Part shown: piece by piece, positions 1 through 9,600 of the stretch
Layout: each line of letters starts with the position of its first letter
Position numbering within the stretch: position 1 is the stretch's first letter
Source: Aphanomyces cochlioides
Lineage: Eukaryota; Oomycota; Saprolegniomycetes; Saprolegniales; Verrucalvaceae
DNA: 64,000 bases
Reading direction: 5' to 3'
Assembly (NCBI GenBank): GCA_019828595.1
Contig: JAHQRK010000017.1
Span: forward strand, 1,612,001 to 1,676,000
Notes under the pieces: model-generated
What the model was told of the DNA's origin: nothing
The model's input: the letters and a program-made list of their open reading frames with translations, nothing else
The model's database searches: none
Program-made: the position numbers and the translations under genes

Positions 1-110
1 TGCTTTTTGATTTACAAGATGGTTTTCAGTTTGCAGCGGCAACATGGAGAGATGAAATTGCACTTGAATTGTGGGAAAACTATCGTTTGAATCGTGAACA
101 AAGTCGATAG
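1..110 (+). CDS. Harbinger/PIF-type transposase, C-terminal end only (partial)
   Basis: An open frame runs in from the left edge (frame starting at base 3) and stops at TAG 108-110. It encodes about 35 residues ending with WRDEIALELWENYRLNREQ. The pattern R-D-x-I-A-x-x-x-W-x-x-Y is the kind of tail found after the DDE nuclease domain of Harbinger/PIF transposases, which act with a separate Myb-like protein. The call leans on context: a Myb/SANT-like gene faces it from the other strand about 100 bp away, the usual two-gene layout of Harbinger elements. No catalytic residue lies inside the window, so the family call is tentative and activity cannot be judged. Confidence 0.45.
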   Translation, partial: LFDLQDGFQFAAATWRDEIALELWENYRLNREQSR

Positions 111-209
111 TCCTCAGGCATAATGCATTAATGAATAGTTACTCTGCAGTCTTTTCCTCTAAGACCCCTTCAAGCTCGTTCTTTGCTGCATACAACTTTA
201 CCAAATTGC

Positions 210-841
210 CTAAACTGTTTGAAATGTCGAGGAGGGCTTTGAGGCGGACTTCACGAGATTTGTCTCGCTCTTGGGACTCTTTCGCTTCCGGTTCTTTTTC
301 AAATGATTCAAAACTGTTGCTCGCTTTTGAGCGGCCGTAATGTCACCACCGGCATAGCTGCCCAAGTCATCGATATCATCGAGTTGAGTGGATTCACCAG
401 TCAAGTTTTCATCATCATGAGAGAGACATTGTGACAGCGGCAAAATATTCTCGCCATTCGCCATTGAATCGCCAATCACAGCAGACATTGCATCACAATG
501 TAGGTACGGCTTGGCTCGAAAGCGAGACAACTTGATCTTTCCACGGGTTGCGTCAAGCTCTGCCCATTTTTCATCAGATAGGCCTTCGCCAAAACCGGAT
601 AATTTCATGAGATACCGTAGTCATTCCAGTCAGCCTTGAGACGCCGCCACTTGGACTGAAGCTGGCCTGCCGTGGTGATGCGATCGTCATCTAGATCAGC
701 CAGCACTGCTTTCCAGCCTGCTTGTCGTAAGTTCTTTCCTCCAGACGCGACAAACTTCTTGTTTCGTGCGTGTCTTGTGTAGGAAGCTATGAGGCTGAGC
801 TCCATGTCCGTAGACCACAAGGCAACAGCCTTTTCTTCCAT
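210..841 (-). pseudogene. Myb/SANT-like DNA-binding protein of a Harbinger element, frameshifted
   Basis: Two overlapping minus-strand frames make one protein. The first (841 to 605) starts with ATG and has the tryptophan-spaced trihelix/Myb pattern (LWSTDMELSLIASY, then GWKAVLADL, then QLQSKWRRLKADW). It ends at a TGA overlapping the ATG of the second frame (608 to 210). The second opens with KLSGFGEGL and RFRAKPYLHCDAM, which is the expected continuation of the same Myb_DNA-bind_3-like domain. The rest is an acidic stretch and a basic tail (KKNRKRKSPKSE). Family knowledge: in Harbinger transposons this protein binds DNA and brings the transposase to the nucleus and to the element ends. The domain is cut in the middle, so I read it as one gene broken by a frameshift. 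A two-protein reading or a sequence error is possible. Confidence 0.6.
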
Positions 842-1058
842 GCTGTAAATGAAGTTGTATGCCCTACGCTTTGTCCTTTGTGTATAGAATTGTAGAGTTT
901 GAGACTTTACTCAGCAGAATGAATGAAATTGTGTTCGGGATGTCACAACCACCTGAATCATCCTTCCAACGTGGAATCAAGATCCTCCTCGGTCATGATT
1001 CCAAAAACATGATTTTGTATGAGAATCATGATTCCCTTCCGAACACGGCCTAATATAA

Positions 1059-1163
1059 TCGAGTTTGCGAAAACTCCATATTACTAGTATATACTAGTAC
1101 TACGTATGTATAATAGTATTTACTTCTCGAAGTACTGTATCTAGCTATGGCGTAGTCGAAATG
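1059..1163. repeat. 114-bp tandem repeat, copy 1
   Basis: This copy runs from TCGAGTTTGCGAAAACTCC to GTCGAAATG and contains the palindrome TACTAGTATATACTAGTA and a GAGTTT/AAACTC hairpin. It is nearly identical to 2801-2906. With the pogo-like element removed, the two copies become adjacent and are each followed by TATTTTAA. Confidence 0.75.
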
Positions 1164-1165
1164 TA

Positions 1166-2792
1166 CTGTATATTCTCAATTTACACTCCATGGCGTAGTA
1201 ACTTAGTACGCCATGTCGACTGTGGCGTTTTATTAGATAACCTTTATAAATACATACTAACAGTATTGAGGCAAATATAAACTATGAGAGAAATAAAGTC
1301 TCTTGAGCAGTTCAAAGCCAGCCATTGTCCAGAAGCCAGTCTATCAATCAAGTGAATGGTGAAGTCATTCACAACCAAGAAGAAGCTTGAAGCCGTTGAT
1401 TATGCTAAGCTGCACGGCAAAAGTGCAGCTGCAAGACGATTCGGTGCCACTCGATCGTCTATTCGTGGATGGATGAACCAAGAACCTCAACTACGTGACT
1501 TGATGGTGACAAACCCAAGCGCCAAGCGACTTTCAGGCGGTGGCCGTCCATTGACAAGCGAGGAACATGATTCAATCATCTTTGAGAGGATATTATTCAA
1601 CCGAATCGAAGGCTATCGAGTCACGCGATCCATGATCATTAACTGGGCAACCGACTTGGCTGAAGAATTGGTCATCAATCTTGGTTGCTCAACAGGATGG
1701 CTTACGCGTTTCTTTTCACGGCACGATCTTGTGCTGCGACAAGGAACCCGTAAGCCGATCCTATCGGATGACCAAGTTATCGAACGTGGGCTGAACTTTA
1801 TCCAGCAAGCTCGTTTGCTTATCTCAACGTATGATATTCCAATGTCATGCATCTACAACTTGGACGAAACAGCGATCTTTTTCGATCACTCCAAGCAAAA
1901 GACGGTTGAGCTACGCGGTGCTTTGGGTGTACCAATTAAATCTTTTGGATTGGAAAAGACTCGAATCACTGCCCTCATGGCGGCAAGTGCTGATGGCGTC
2001 AAGCGCAAGCCTTGTCTCTTGTTGCGATCGCGAGACGACGAAACGAGTATACGTCAGGAGAACGGCATGGTTCTCTTGACCACGAAAAATTCCTGGATGA
2101 ACTCAAACGCATTCATTGCGTATATCAAGTATGAATTTGCTTTTCATCCGCGGCCAGTACTTTTGATTTTTGACAGCGCTAGAAGCCACATCAGCCAAAT
2201 GGTGAAATCTTTTTTGCATGCTAACAATATTTTGACGCTAGTGATACCTGGTGGAATGACTGGCTTTTTACAGTCAGCAGATTTTAGCTGGTTTAAGTCT
2301 GTCAAGTCAGCCCTTGCTTGATGCGTGGAAGCGTCATGGTCCTTTTGAATACACGTCTGGAAATCGTGTCAAAGCACCTCCAATTGAGGTCTACGGTGAA
2401 TGGATAAAAGCAGCCTGGAACCAAGTTGACAAGACAATTGTGGAGAAGAGCTTTGTTCGATGTGTTGTTGGAAACAACGACGAGCTTTCACTTGCTCGAC
2501 ACGACAAATACGGCGATGAATTCAGTCGCCGACTGCAGCAAATCTACTCTGATGAAGAGACAACGGAGTCAAGTGAAGATGACCATGCCGTCGACAACAT
2601 TGTTGAATACTTTGACGACTTGCTTGTCATTGATGAGTATGTTGAATGAATGAAGCATACGTGTCTTCACTTTTCACGTATAAATTTATTATTATGTTGA
2701 ATAGAAGAGTTAAGAGGTATACAATTAAAGAGTACAGTGGTACTGAGTGTGGCGTACTAATAGAGAGTGGTGTCTTATTAGAGAATGTACAG
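1166..2792 (+). mobile_element. pogo/Tigger-like DNA transposon with TA target duplication
   Basis: The ends are inverted: the left begins CTGTATATTCTC and the right ends GAGAATGTACAG, and each also has a subterminal GTACGCCA-type word. TA flanks both sides (1164-1165 and 2793-2794), as expected for the Tc1/mariner/pogo superfamily. The interior is filled by one pogo-like transposase gene (1356-2649). Confidence 0.75.
1356..2649 (+). pseudogene. pogo/Tigger-like DDE transposase (CENP-B type), one frameshift
   Basis: The first frame (1356-2321, 321 aa) opens with a basic helix-turn-helix region (KKKLEAVDYAKLHGKSAAAR, then FGATRSSIRGWM). A second CENP-B-type helix region follows (GCSTGWLTRFFSRHDL). 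The DDE_1 core shows the three acidic positions in NLDETAIFFD, VLLIFDSARSH and GFLQSADFSW. The frame stops at 2321, just after the third acidic motif. The natural continuation (LLDAWKRHGPFEY...) is in another frame from 2314 to 2649 and ends in an acidic tail. A single shift near 2305-2315 therefore splits the protein. All three catalytic acids are present, so the copy is young or the shift is a sequence error. The element carries no second gene. Confidence 0.75.
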
Positions 2793-2800
2793 TATTTTAA

Positions 2801-2906
2801 TCGAGTTTGCGAAAACTCCGTATTACTAGTATATACTAGTACTACGTATGTATAATAGTATTTACTTCTCGAAGTATCTATTAATAGCTATGGCATAGTC
2901 GAAATG
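2801..2906. repeat. 114-bp tandem repeat, copy 2
   Basis: Second copy of the unit at 1059-1163, with a few substitutions. It is bounded on both sides by TATTTTAA (2793-2800 and 2907-2914). The left TATTTTAA holds the TA into which the pogo-like element was inserted. Confidence 0.7.
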
Positions 2907-2999
2907 TATTTTAAACTATTTTGCGCTTTAAAATATTTTAAAATATTTTTAAAAGTTGAAATGCCATCGAGACAACCGTCTTCTACGTGGTCGACGATG

Positions 3000-3325
3000 C
3001 TACTGCCATCGTCTAGAGCCAAGACAAGCGCTAATACGCTTAATATCAATTGAAATTTCGCTCAGAGCCTCCTGCAGGATCGATGTTTGATTGCAAATGA
3101 CTCGTGAGGAGGCTGAAGCAGCCGTCTCTCCCATTACAGCCACTTCAGCTTTTCAACGGATAAAAAGACACCTCTGGGGGCAAAAATGCATCAAACTTGA
3201 TCGCAGACATTACTTTGTCAGGTTAGCACTCACAATAGCTGTCTGTTGATGGATAGCTTCAAACAGCGCATTCAAACCAATGCGTTCCGTCACCTCAACG
3301 AAAAAAGGCGTGGCGGCGGCGGGGA
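3000..3325 (-). CDS. possible small two-exon gene of unknown function
   Basis: On the minus strand a coherent frame (about 3325 to 3234) reads PAAATPFFVEVTERIGLNAL and continues to IHQQTAI. It ends at a strong donor (GTGAGT) followed by GCTAAC, which resembles a branch site. Joining phase 0 to an acceptor after GGGAGAG (exon from 3125) gives a second exon with RVICNQTSILQEALSEISID and then a stop at 3000-3002. The second exon looks like a short amphipathic coiled coil. I do not recognise the family. No upstream ATG was found in frame, so the first exon is either elsewhere or missing, and other splice choices are possible. It could be a gene fragment. Confidence 0.25.
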
Positions 3326-3469
3326 TTCTTCAGAGACTTCTTTTTTTCCACGTATCCACGCCAAAAAATTGTTTTTTTAATATGGAAATTGGTGAAAAAT
3401 AAAAATGAATAATAAAGAAAAACATTTTTTGCACACAACTGCGAATATCACCAACGCCCCAAACGCGAG

Positions 3470-4454
3470 ATGAACGCTTCCGGCGCCGGCCACTTGATCA
3501 CGATCGATCCGTCAGACTCCTTGACGTTCACGTTGGCCGCAAACAGCTCTCCTCAAGCTGCGTTGACTATTTCCAACCCCAGCAGCGTCGAGAATGTTGC
3601 GTTCAAGGTCAAGACCACGAGACCGATGCGTTACCTTGTCCGACCAAATCAAGGAGTCATTGGTCCCAACAGCTCAGCCACTGTGCTTGTGATTCTACAG
3701 CAAAAAGACTGTGATGAGCTTCTTCGTTTGGACGCGTCGGAGCGTCAACTCTCTAACGACAAGTTTCTCGTGCAATCTGTGGGCGTTGAAGCTGCATTCT
3801 GTGACCTCTTGACGACAAAACAAGCCAAGGAAGTCATGGACGAACTCACAACGCTGTGGAATGGAAGTGATAAATCTCAAATCAGCAATAAGAAGCTCCG
3901 TTGCCGCTTCACCGAAGGCAACGGCGAGATCAGTACTCCCCAGCAACTTAGCAATGCACTCTTGGACAAAGCTGTCCCTGAAGCCCCAGCATCGAGCACT
4001 CCCACAAGCCTCTCATCCATGCAACCCTCTACAATGTACACAACGAGCCCTGACGATTCGTCGCGCATGCAGGAATTGATGTCGGAGATGGCTGTGTTGC
4101 GAAAGAAGTATGACGAGGTACGTTACATTGCGATCCTACTACGCCTTGATTGACCACGATGACTAGCTCGTGGCATTCACTGTGCAATTGACAGCGCAGC
4201 GAGACACGTTGATCAATGACCTGGACAAGATCCGTCAACAAAACCAAAAACTCACATCGGAGCAGCAGCGATTGAAGCGCCAAACTACTGAAATGAGTAC
4301 TTTGCGGCAGCGAAGAACCACTGCCGATGACGAATCCAGCGCAGGATCCCCCACGCGTGCCGCCACGGTAGCTCCCGCCGCGAAACCAATCACGTTTTTC
4401 CATGTCTTGGTCTGCGCGGTCCTTTTCTTCTTGGTCGGGCGGTACTATGCGTAG
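3470..4454 (+). CDS. VAP/MSP-domain tail-anchored membrane protein
   Basis: Two exons, 3470-4117 and 4167-4454, with a 49-nt intron (GTACGT...TAG), give 311 aa. Residues about 7-75 form a major sperm protein (MSP) fold: ITIDPSDSLTFTLAANSSPQ, NPSSVENVAFKVKTT, RYLVRPNQGVIGP. A Ser/Pro/Thr-rich linker follows, then a coiled coil built across the splice (MAVLRKKYDE joined to LVAFTVQL, then KIRQQNQKLTSEQQRLKRQ). The C-terminus is a hydrophobic anchor (FFHVLVCAVLFFLVGRYYA). This is the layout of VAMP-associated proteins, which sit in the ER membrane and tether partners with FFAT motifs at membrane contact sites. Without the splice the first frame would end at 4153 with no coiled coil or anchor, which supports the intron. 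The gene converges on the SPX gene with 44 bp between stops. Confidence 0.85.
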
Positions 4455-4498
4455 ATAGCAAGGTAGTCGGTAATATATGACGCCCGTTTGTATATTTC

Positions 4499-5626
4499 TT
4501 AATTCAAAATGGTCGAGAAACTCATCTTCTTAGCTGGTGGAGGCGACGATGATGAGTCCCGCCGCCGCTTGGCTTTGACGTCTTTTGGTGTGTCTTCGTC
4601 GCCTCCGTCGTAGGCTTCGTCGTCTTCTGAGTTGGAATGGCTCGAATTGATCGGCGACAGCGTTTCTTCCGTTCGTTTGAAGTTTAACGATCCATCTCGG
4701 AGGACTGAGAGGTCATGGAGACTCACTTGGCGTTTGAGCGGTGGCAATAACGTTGATGGAGCAGATGCTGCTGCTGCAGGGGGCTTGGAATCGTCGGCTC
4801 TGAGCTGCAGCATGGAGTATCCACACTGAACTTCCACAGCGCGGTTCATCTTGTCATTTGTGGAGTTGTCATGTTGAGCAATGGTCGAACCCGTGGCTTT
4901 CATAAATATCTGTTCGACGCGATTGATCATGGATAGCAGTGGCAAGTATGTGGCAAAGGGTTGCTTGTTCAAGACAGACTCGACAAACTTGCTCCTTGTG
5001 TTGTAGCCAGTCCATTTGTCGTGCTTTTTGAGAATCTGTGCGAAAGTGAGCACGACGGAACAAGCAAGAAGCGGTACATACCTTGGAGACGCCGCAATAG
5101 TTTATCAACGCAAAGTTCTCGAGCAGGAGCATTTCCTTGAAGAGCGCGACGCATGTGCTCATAACTTGAGTCTTTTTTGTCTGGTTTGGGTCGTCTTGTG
5201 TCTATAATTAATAGAAAACGTTAAGCACATCGATCCACATAGATATAGACACACCTTGAGAGCTTCAAATTGCGCTTCGACCTCGGCGACAACGTCGGTG
5301 TACCTTGCTTGTTCTTTGATGAACAATTCTGTGATTTTGGCCATTTCGGCGCGAACTGTGCGGAAAAAATTGAATTCGTCGGGCGAATTCCCTACATCCA
5401 CGGCGGTCAATGATTGCAAATATTGACGTCAAGACTTACGAATGGTGTCGTTGTTTCCATTTTGGAGTTTGTTCGCGGCAAGTTTTTCCTTTTTGAGTTT
5501 GTCATGTTTCGACACTTGCGCGCAATCCTTGATGATGCGCTTGAGTTGTTTGTAGTTCACCCACGATTTCTCCCACTCGTTCGACGAGAGTTCAATGGAC
5601 TGTTGGAGTACTTTGCCAAACTTCAT
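4499..5626 (-). CDS. SPX-domain protein (phosphate/inositol-pyrophosphate sensing type)
   Basis: Four exons on the minus strand: 5626-5440, 5391-5255, 5180-5082 and 5035-4499. The introns are 48, 74 and 46 nt, all GT..AG, and the joined frame is 319 aa. The start MKFGKVLQQSIELSSNEW is the classic SPX N-terminus, followed by WVNYKQLKRIIKDC. The second exon gives the FNFFRTVRAEMAKITELF helix. Exons 3-4 join to NFALINYCGVSKILKKHDKW, the lysine-rich surface that binds inositol pyrophosphates in characterised SPX domains. After about residue 180 the protein is low complexity, Ser-rich and acidic, ending with a basic cluster (KDVKAKRRR and PPPAKK) that could be a nuclear signal. No EXS, RING, MFS or VTC domain follows, so it is an SPX-only protein with a long tail. 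Inference: a regulator of phosphate homeostasis, possibly nuclear. Confidence 0.85.
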
Positions 5627-6289
5627 CACTGACCACACGAGGCAAGAATGGATCAATATCGATGGTGAAAGCCAGGTCGGTCGGGCTGACGTCGATGGCT
5701 TGGTGCAAATGTGGAGAGAGAGAGATTCAAAGCCATGCAAATTTAAATCTTCATTTCGAGCCTCTTATACAAACTTTCAATGAAAATAAAAATTTGGAAT
5801 TAAAATACCGCGGCCACATATCGAAGACGATGCCAACTTCGGTTTCAAAAAAATAGAATTTACCTTGAATTTAAGTATACTCGGAAACGTAGGATCGAAG
5901 CAATAAACTTCGTGTCAAGATTCGTTGGAAAAAATTCTCTCAAGTGCGAGCAGCACGACAACATCTCTCTCTCTCTGTGAAGGATAGCAAGCTTCCTATT
6001 GCACAAAAGGCATTGCAGTGATAGCGATACGACATGGCGAAGAGCATGGCGTAGTTGCCATACGTTGAATGCATTGAAAACAGTTCAAAATATGGCGAAG
6101 ACTTGGAAGAAATGAACGATAAACATGTAACACTGCAAAAGCCACACCACGTGTCGCTGTCTTTCGTGGATTGATATGAATATTGAGCTTAAATCTACGT
6201 TTGGGTGTTTAGTCCCTGGAGAAAGTGCTTGGTTTTGTATGGATTTCCCATAGTTTTTCGGTGAAGTTGACGACGTATGGTGTGCAAAG
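5627..6289. other. intergenic, no gene seen
   Basis: Upstream of the SPX start. It contains a short GA tract (5711-5724), a CT tract (5963-5976) and AT-rich stretches around 5780-5880. Several short frames overlap on both strands and none shows a family signature. Confidence 0.4.
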
Positions 6290-6890
6290 TTTTGATCGAT
6301 TTGGCGATTCTTTGTCGGACTTGGAATCTCGGACTTGGGGGACGCATGGGTCGGAAGTGGGTGTACATCGCTTTTGGCCATACCTGTGGACAAACGAACT
6401 CCTCTCGTGGACGACGAGTTGGTTCTTTGTGCGCAAGCAAAACGCGACAGGTCCAAGATGCTCAAGGAAGAGCGCGCTCTTGGAAAAAATGCATCTAATC
6501 CGCGACAAAGCCATGACGACATGTCGAAACTGTGCCAGGTTATCCCTGTGACAAATTGATGGCAGAGGTAGACACACCAGCTGGACTCAAAGGATTGAAT
6601 GGCCAGAGAAGACGACGTTGATGCGGCTCTGCCGCAAATTCAACATTTCCACCCGGCCTTTGAAAGCTCTCAGTGGTCGCTTTACGAATGAACGATCGGG
6701 TGTTTGTTCCTCCTTCGTATGCGCTGAACAAAATCAACACTCGAATCCTTGAGCGGCGATGGACAAGGCGTTATGGTTGTGTTGATGGGAATTCCATGCT
6801 CGTTAACACGTCCTCCGTCAAGATTCGTTGAGATGCAAAAGACCATAATTAGAGAGGAGGTCGAGTATTCGCTCAAAGATGCACTAACCA
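6290..6890 (+). pseudogene. possible degraded 5' part of the START/FYVE-like gene
   Basis: Plus-strand pieces in different frames look protein-like: VDDELVLCAQAKRDRSKMLK followed by EERALGKNASNP (frame at 6335-6559), VDTPAGLKGLNG near 6570-6600, and NDRVFVPPSYALNKINTRIL near 6690-6750. They are separated by stops and frame changes, and I could not join them with sound splice sites. They lie upstream of and co-directional with the 7151-8254 ORF, so they may be its N-terminal part, either decayed or split by introns I have not resolved. Confidence 0.25.
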
Positions 6891-7150
6891 TGTAGCTACA
6901 GAAGGTTACAGCCGCTGAGTCGACGGACTGTACTTGACCTTCTACGTGTTTGGAAGGCCGATAGGGTGTCGATAACCTGTTAGTCGATTGTCTAGTCCAT
7001 GAAGATGCGACTTCCTTGTCTGATTTCAGCCTTGGGATGCTGCATTTGGCCGCGAGGATTCACACAGCGAAACTGCGTCCCAGCGACAATAATGAGTGAC
7101 ATGGGACGGCCGACATATGATGCTGAATGCATGGATGGATCAAATGATGA

Positions 7151-8254
7151 CATGAGACCGGAAAGATCTTTATGAGGATGGCTGGTGAATGTCGCAGGTG
7201 TTGCAACAACCCGTGGATGTGTGGGGCCATCAAGCCCACAAGCACTCTCGACATACTATATGTAAACGTCATCGTCCATCAACTGCCCAAGCGCTGCATC
7301 GGCATGAATTTCGATGTCATGTTGAGAGATTTTCACTTCTTAGGGGGGTCAAAACAGCCTTATGCTAATGTTGAGCACAGTGCGTGGCTGTGGAAAGCAA
7401 CTTTGAGGTGTATGATAACACCAGCAGAAGCTTGTCAGGTTTCGATGGAGAAATGCTGTCGCCAGGCTTTCGTTGAAGGCATCTCCTTCATGCATTATGA
7501 CGTGGTTCCCCTGTTGATGTCATGCGAGTCGAATCAAACCCGACATTTCTTGCCAAGCTGCGTCGCGTATATGGCTAATGTCAAAGGCATGTATTCTCCA
7601 TTCGTGCGAGCTTGCAAAGGCCCTTCAGCTGCCAAATATCTTCAGCAGCCCAAAACAAAGCGATTTCACAAGTATGTGAATGCCAGGACGCGACGCCAGT
7701 GCAAGCTGTGCGGCCAGCCTACGACGCTACAACTACAAGAGTTGGCGCGAAGGATAGAATCGATTGAAGCTTTTAGGTTTCTCCGTTGCCGCATTTGTGT
7801 CTCATTTCATTGCATCCATTCCTGCTGGAGTCAAGACTGCCAAGCTATCATCCTTCTAACCTCTCTTCAAGCTGTCGAGAAGACGAGAAAAACGGTGACA
7901 TGGCTCCAAGAATGGCATTGCCCGGCTGTCAAGTTGACGGCAACAATGGCGACATGTTGTCTGCCTCGGCCATTTTGGCACTGGCCACGTTGGCGACGCC
8001 TTGCACTCTCAATGTCATCTCTGTTCTTCAACGATACCAGTACGCGTTCCACATGCGGTGATCACTGCCCGATTCTTCATTTTCGCCATGGCTCGGTGAA
8101 AACTTCACTTCGAGATATAGATGCGTGTGCTTTTTATGCGATTAAAGCGAGCGCGCTTGATATTGTCGACATGTTTGATATTTTTTTCAATTTTGGGCAC
8201 ATGGCATATTGGAATTTGTATGAAATAAAATCCTGGAAACGACTGCATTTGTGA
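7151..8254 (+). pseudogene. START-like/FYVE-type zinc-finger protein, broken
   Basis: The frame is open from 7151; the first in-frame ATG is the methionine at 7172, giving 360 aa. Residues about 25-170 are coherent and rich in aromatic and basic positions (LYVNVIVHQLPKRCIGMNF, CQVSMEKCCRQAFVEGISF, NQTRHFLPSCVAYMANVKG, AKYLQQPKTKRFHKYVN), which resembles the lipid-binding START-like half of a START-FYVE protein. Then comes RRQCKLCG (C177-x2-C180) and, 25 residues on, C206-x2-C209-x4-C214-x3-C218. This is close to the FYVE pattern C-x2-C...C-x2-C-x4-C-x2-C, with one extra residue in the third pair. The last cysteine pair is not visible and the C-terminus after about residue 225 is not convincing. 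FYVE fingers bind phosphatidylinositol 3-phosphate on endosomes. The extra residue, the missing pair and the broken upstream part suggest a decayed gene. Confidence 0.45.
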
Positions 8255-9600
8255 ACCTGTGAACTGAGAGTTTTATATGCATTGACCTAAGAAATACAAT
8301 CTATGTAATTCTAAGCTCAATGCATATAATACACTTCCTGTCCTTTCTTCAATTGAGACCACTCTGACTTCTATGTCATAATGCTATTATTTGAAGGATG
8401 GGGATCATGCGAGGTCTATTTAGCAGAATGTCTAAGGGATAGCATGGTCTAACTGATGGAATGTTGTGGTCAAATTTGGTCAGAGCAACACAACCTACTG
8501 GCAACCAGAACATCATTGGCTTCGATCCATGCGGGACCTCGTGCACCAGAACCTCATTATTGAAGCCTATCGCTTGAGGATTTTTGCGACTGGAAGGTGA
8601 TAGAGCAAGCAGAATTCGTGATTAAAATTCGCTATAAGTTTTTTTTCAGTATTGGGTTGCAACTTGAATGAGGCACGAAATATCATGTTTTCAAGATAAG
8701 AATACAGGACAACTTCGTAAGTTTATATTTTCCACTATAGTGATAATACAAAGGTATAATCTTATAGATTATTCTGCAAGTTCTGTTTCATCCAATGGGA
8801 AGAGAAAATCAATCGAGCGCACCGAGTGCTTGATAAGCGCTCGTGTTGCGCTTTATATTTGCTTTTTATATTGTCATTTTCAACCAAATTTGTGGTTTTG
8901 ACCAAAAAGCGAATTCATTTTCAAATCGATTTCATAATACTGAAGTGGTGTGTGTCAGTGTGTGTTTATCGTGAGTTAGGTGGCTGATCGATTCTGATTG
9001 GCTGACTAATTTTTAATTTTTAATTTTAGCTAATCAGAGAAGCCCGTTCGATTCGGAAACCTCGGTCGATTCAAACCGTTCCTCACAATTTTGTATCAAA
9101 AGCACAATAAAAATTTCAATCGAGCGCATCTATACTTCGAGAAGATCTCTCTCCACGCAGTATGCACCATTGCACTGGATTTCTACTCGGTGAGTAATGG
9201 CTCCAATTGTACAGCATCGTTCATCTTCCAGGATCGGATTGGTCGCCGTTGACCATCAATCTTGGGCGAAAGATGGCTCTTCGGAAGAGTCGCTGAGAAG
9301 ACTGGCGAATTCATTGTCGTGTTCTATTATTGGGGCCAAGTTTGTCAGTGGCCAGCATCTTTCGACTGCACAAGCCGCCGCCGCCGCTTGGCCAAAGCGG
9401 ATCAACGTGCGAGTATGAGACACTGGCATAACCTCTGCAACACCTGTGACAAATGCAGCCAAAAATAATGTCCGAAAATATTCTTTTTTTGAATAATTCA
9501 CTTGAATTTTCAGTCTAAAATTCTTTTTTTTCTCAAAAATGTCTTGGCATCATGACAATTCCTTGGACTCCATTACGATTCTGACCGTGTTGAGGACGGC
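8255..9600. other. intergenic region, no confident gene
   Basis: 8255-9160 is AT-rich with no protein-like frame. From 9162 there is an ATG with a short frame ending in a GTGAGT donor (about 9188), and 9197-9418 (+) and 9256-9501 (-) are open on opposite strands across the same bases. Neither matches a family I recognise. The 9162 exon could be a 5' exon of the downstream enzyme, but no joining frame was found. Confidence 0.35.

Larger units (their letters stand above)
1..1050. mobile_element. Harbinger-type DNA transposon, right-hand part
   Basis: The convergent transposase tail and Myb-like gene are followed by a right end whose outward sequence reads GGCCGTGTTCGGAAGG (reverse complement of 1035-1050). 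It is next to TAA at 1051-1053, the 3-bp target duplication typical of Harbinger elements. The subterminal region has several copies of ATCATGATTCC-like words (about 990-1035). The left end is outside the window, so the inverted repeat could not be paired. Confidence 0.5.

Noticed and set aside
4969..5154. 61-aa minus-strand frame inside the SPX gene
   Set aside because: It is a shadow of SPX exon 3 and its intron; the correct frame gives the conserved helix and the lysine-rich segment after splicing.
9256..9501. Minus-strand 81-aa frame upstream of the PAP2_C enzyme
   Set aside because: Equally long frames exist on the plus strand over the same bases; no motif or splice signal favours it.
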